NCBI GenBank assembly: GCA_036653215.1
Contig: JAVVUK010000086.1
Location: 1-6,615 of the forward strand
Source: JADFUS01 sp036653215
GTDB taxonomy: Bacteria; Bacteroidota; Bacteroidia; Bacteroidales; Rikenellaceae
DNA length: 6,615 nt
Reading direction: 5' to 3'
Shown: positions 6,232-6,615 of the stretch, one piece after another
Position numbering within the stretch: position 1 is the stretch's first letter
How the letters are laid out: each line of letters starts with the position of its first letter
Notes under the pieces: model-generated
What the model was told of the DNA's origin: nothing
Seen by the model: only the letters and a program-made list of their open reading frames with translations
Databases searched by the model: none
Program-made: the position numbers and the translations under genes

Positions 6232-6615
6232 TGCATATCTGATTTTCGTGTAAAGTCGATGTTGACATTGGAAAATGGGGAAGATGAAGTAGAGGTAGGT
6301 GCTATCTCGGCACTAAAGATCTTATTTTCAATAGCTTCTTTCTCACGTAGATATTTCTCTTTCTCCTTCTCCTTTTTTCGAACTCCCATAGCTACAATTT
6401 CTTTTATCACATTATTATATGTAATGTTGTTTTTTGAAGCTTCTGAGACTTGACTTTCAATTGTCGAAGCCTCTCTATTAAATAGGCTTTTGCGAGAGGC
6501 TTCATCATCATGTTTTGCTTGTTCTACTTGTGAGATTATCTCTTTTGCAGATTCACTATTCATGAAATCGACATTTAAGGACGCTTCATATTCTCTGTCA
6601 AGCTCGTCAGAAGAG
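6225..6615 (-). CDS. Unrecognised charged coiled-coil protein upstream of portal, 3' end only
   Basis: The frame is open from the window edge to TGA at 6225-6227, giving 129 visible residues. The internal ATG at 6563 is probably not the start, because 17 sense codons precede it without a stop. The fragment is rich in Glu, Lys and Ser. EAS tripeptides occur at 10-residue spacing (positions 21, 31 and 41 counted from the ATG at 6563), with one more upstream at -7. A K/E-rich helix likely to form a coiled coil follows (62-82), then a Ser/Thr-rich linker (90-98) and the ending RKSDMQW. There is no transmembrane segment, signal peptide or nuclease motif. It overlaps the portal start by 7 nt. In tailed phages the gene before the portal is often the large terminase, and this could be an unusual tail of one or a small accessory or scaffold-like protein. 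The fragment itself does not decide between these. Confidence 0.7.
   Translation of the reverse strand, partial: SSDELDREYEASLNVDFMNSESAKEIISQVEQAKHDDEASRKSLFNREASTIESQVSEASKNNITYNNVIKEIVAMGVRKKEKEKEKYLREKEAIENKIFSAEIAPTSTSSSPFSNVNIDFTRKSDMQW
6466..6503. repeat. 10-bp inverted repeat inside the coiled-coil gene
   Basis: GAAGCCTCTC (6466-6475) and GAGAGGCTTC (6494-6503) are perfect reverse complements around an 18-nt loop. On the coding strand the two arms encode two of the spaced EAS tripeptides, so the palindrome follows partly from the protein repeat. It could still form an mRNA hairpin. Confidence 0.5.

Noticed and set aside
6208..6453. Plus-strand open frame with many Phe and Ser residues
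   Set aside because: It is the antisense reading of the K/E-rich coiled-coil coding region, where AAA/GAA codons become TTT/TTC.
1..6615. CRISPR array, tRNA, rRNA or insertion sequence
   Set aside because: I saw no spaced direct repeats, cloverleaf, rRNA-like stretch or transposase motifs on either strand.

Overview
The window looks like a piece of a Bacteroidales-type chromosome meeting a tailed-phage region. The evidence for Bacteroidetes is moderate AT-richness, start codons without clear Shine-Dalgarno sequences, two good TAnnTTTG (-7 box) promoters between the divergent genes proS and proC, and protein sequences close to what I remember of Bacteroidales ProRS, ProC and CorA. No species can be named from the sequence alone.

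Left part (1-3539). The first 55 bases are the last codons of guaA (GMP synthase) on the plus strand. A long, perfectly paired hairpin with A and T tracts (71-113) separates it from a convergent minus-strand cluster read in the order proS, mqnA, corA: prolyl-tRNA synthetase, a chorismate dehydratase of the futalosine menaquinone pathway, and a CorA-type divalent cation channel. The gaps between these three genes are 48 and 67 nt, so one transcript is plausible. It would start at the -7 box at 3479-3486 and end at the 71-113 terminator. The proS gene carries an apparent single-base deletion near 2130. The continuous frame stops at 2091 after 12 aberrant residues, while the normal zinc-domain end, finishing in -KAY, is intact in the next frame down to a stop at 1972.

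Middle (3456-4443). proC (pyrroline-5-carboxylate reductase, last step of proline synthesis) runs on the plus strand, divergent from proS, with its own -7 box at 3507-3514. It ends at a strong hairpin terminator at 4378-4421. A proline-making and a proline-charging enzyme therefore share an 84-bp control region.

Right part (4444-6615). A complete 595-residue protein on the minus strand has the hallmarks of a phage portal protein of the P22-like fold. Upstream, overlapping it by 7 nt, is the end of an unrecognised charged, coiled-coil protein that runs out of the window. This is probably the edge of a prophage or phage-derived element. The portal gene is the last gene of its operon and sits only 109 bp, end to end, from host proC. 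There is no head, tail or integrase gene on that side, which is an unusual place for a portal gene and is the main puzzle of the window.
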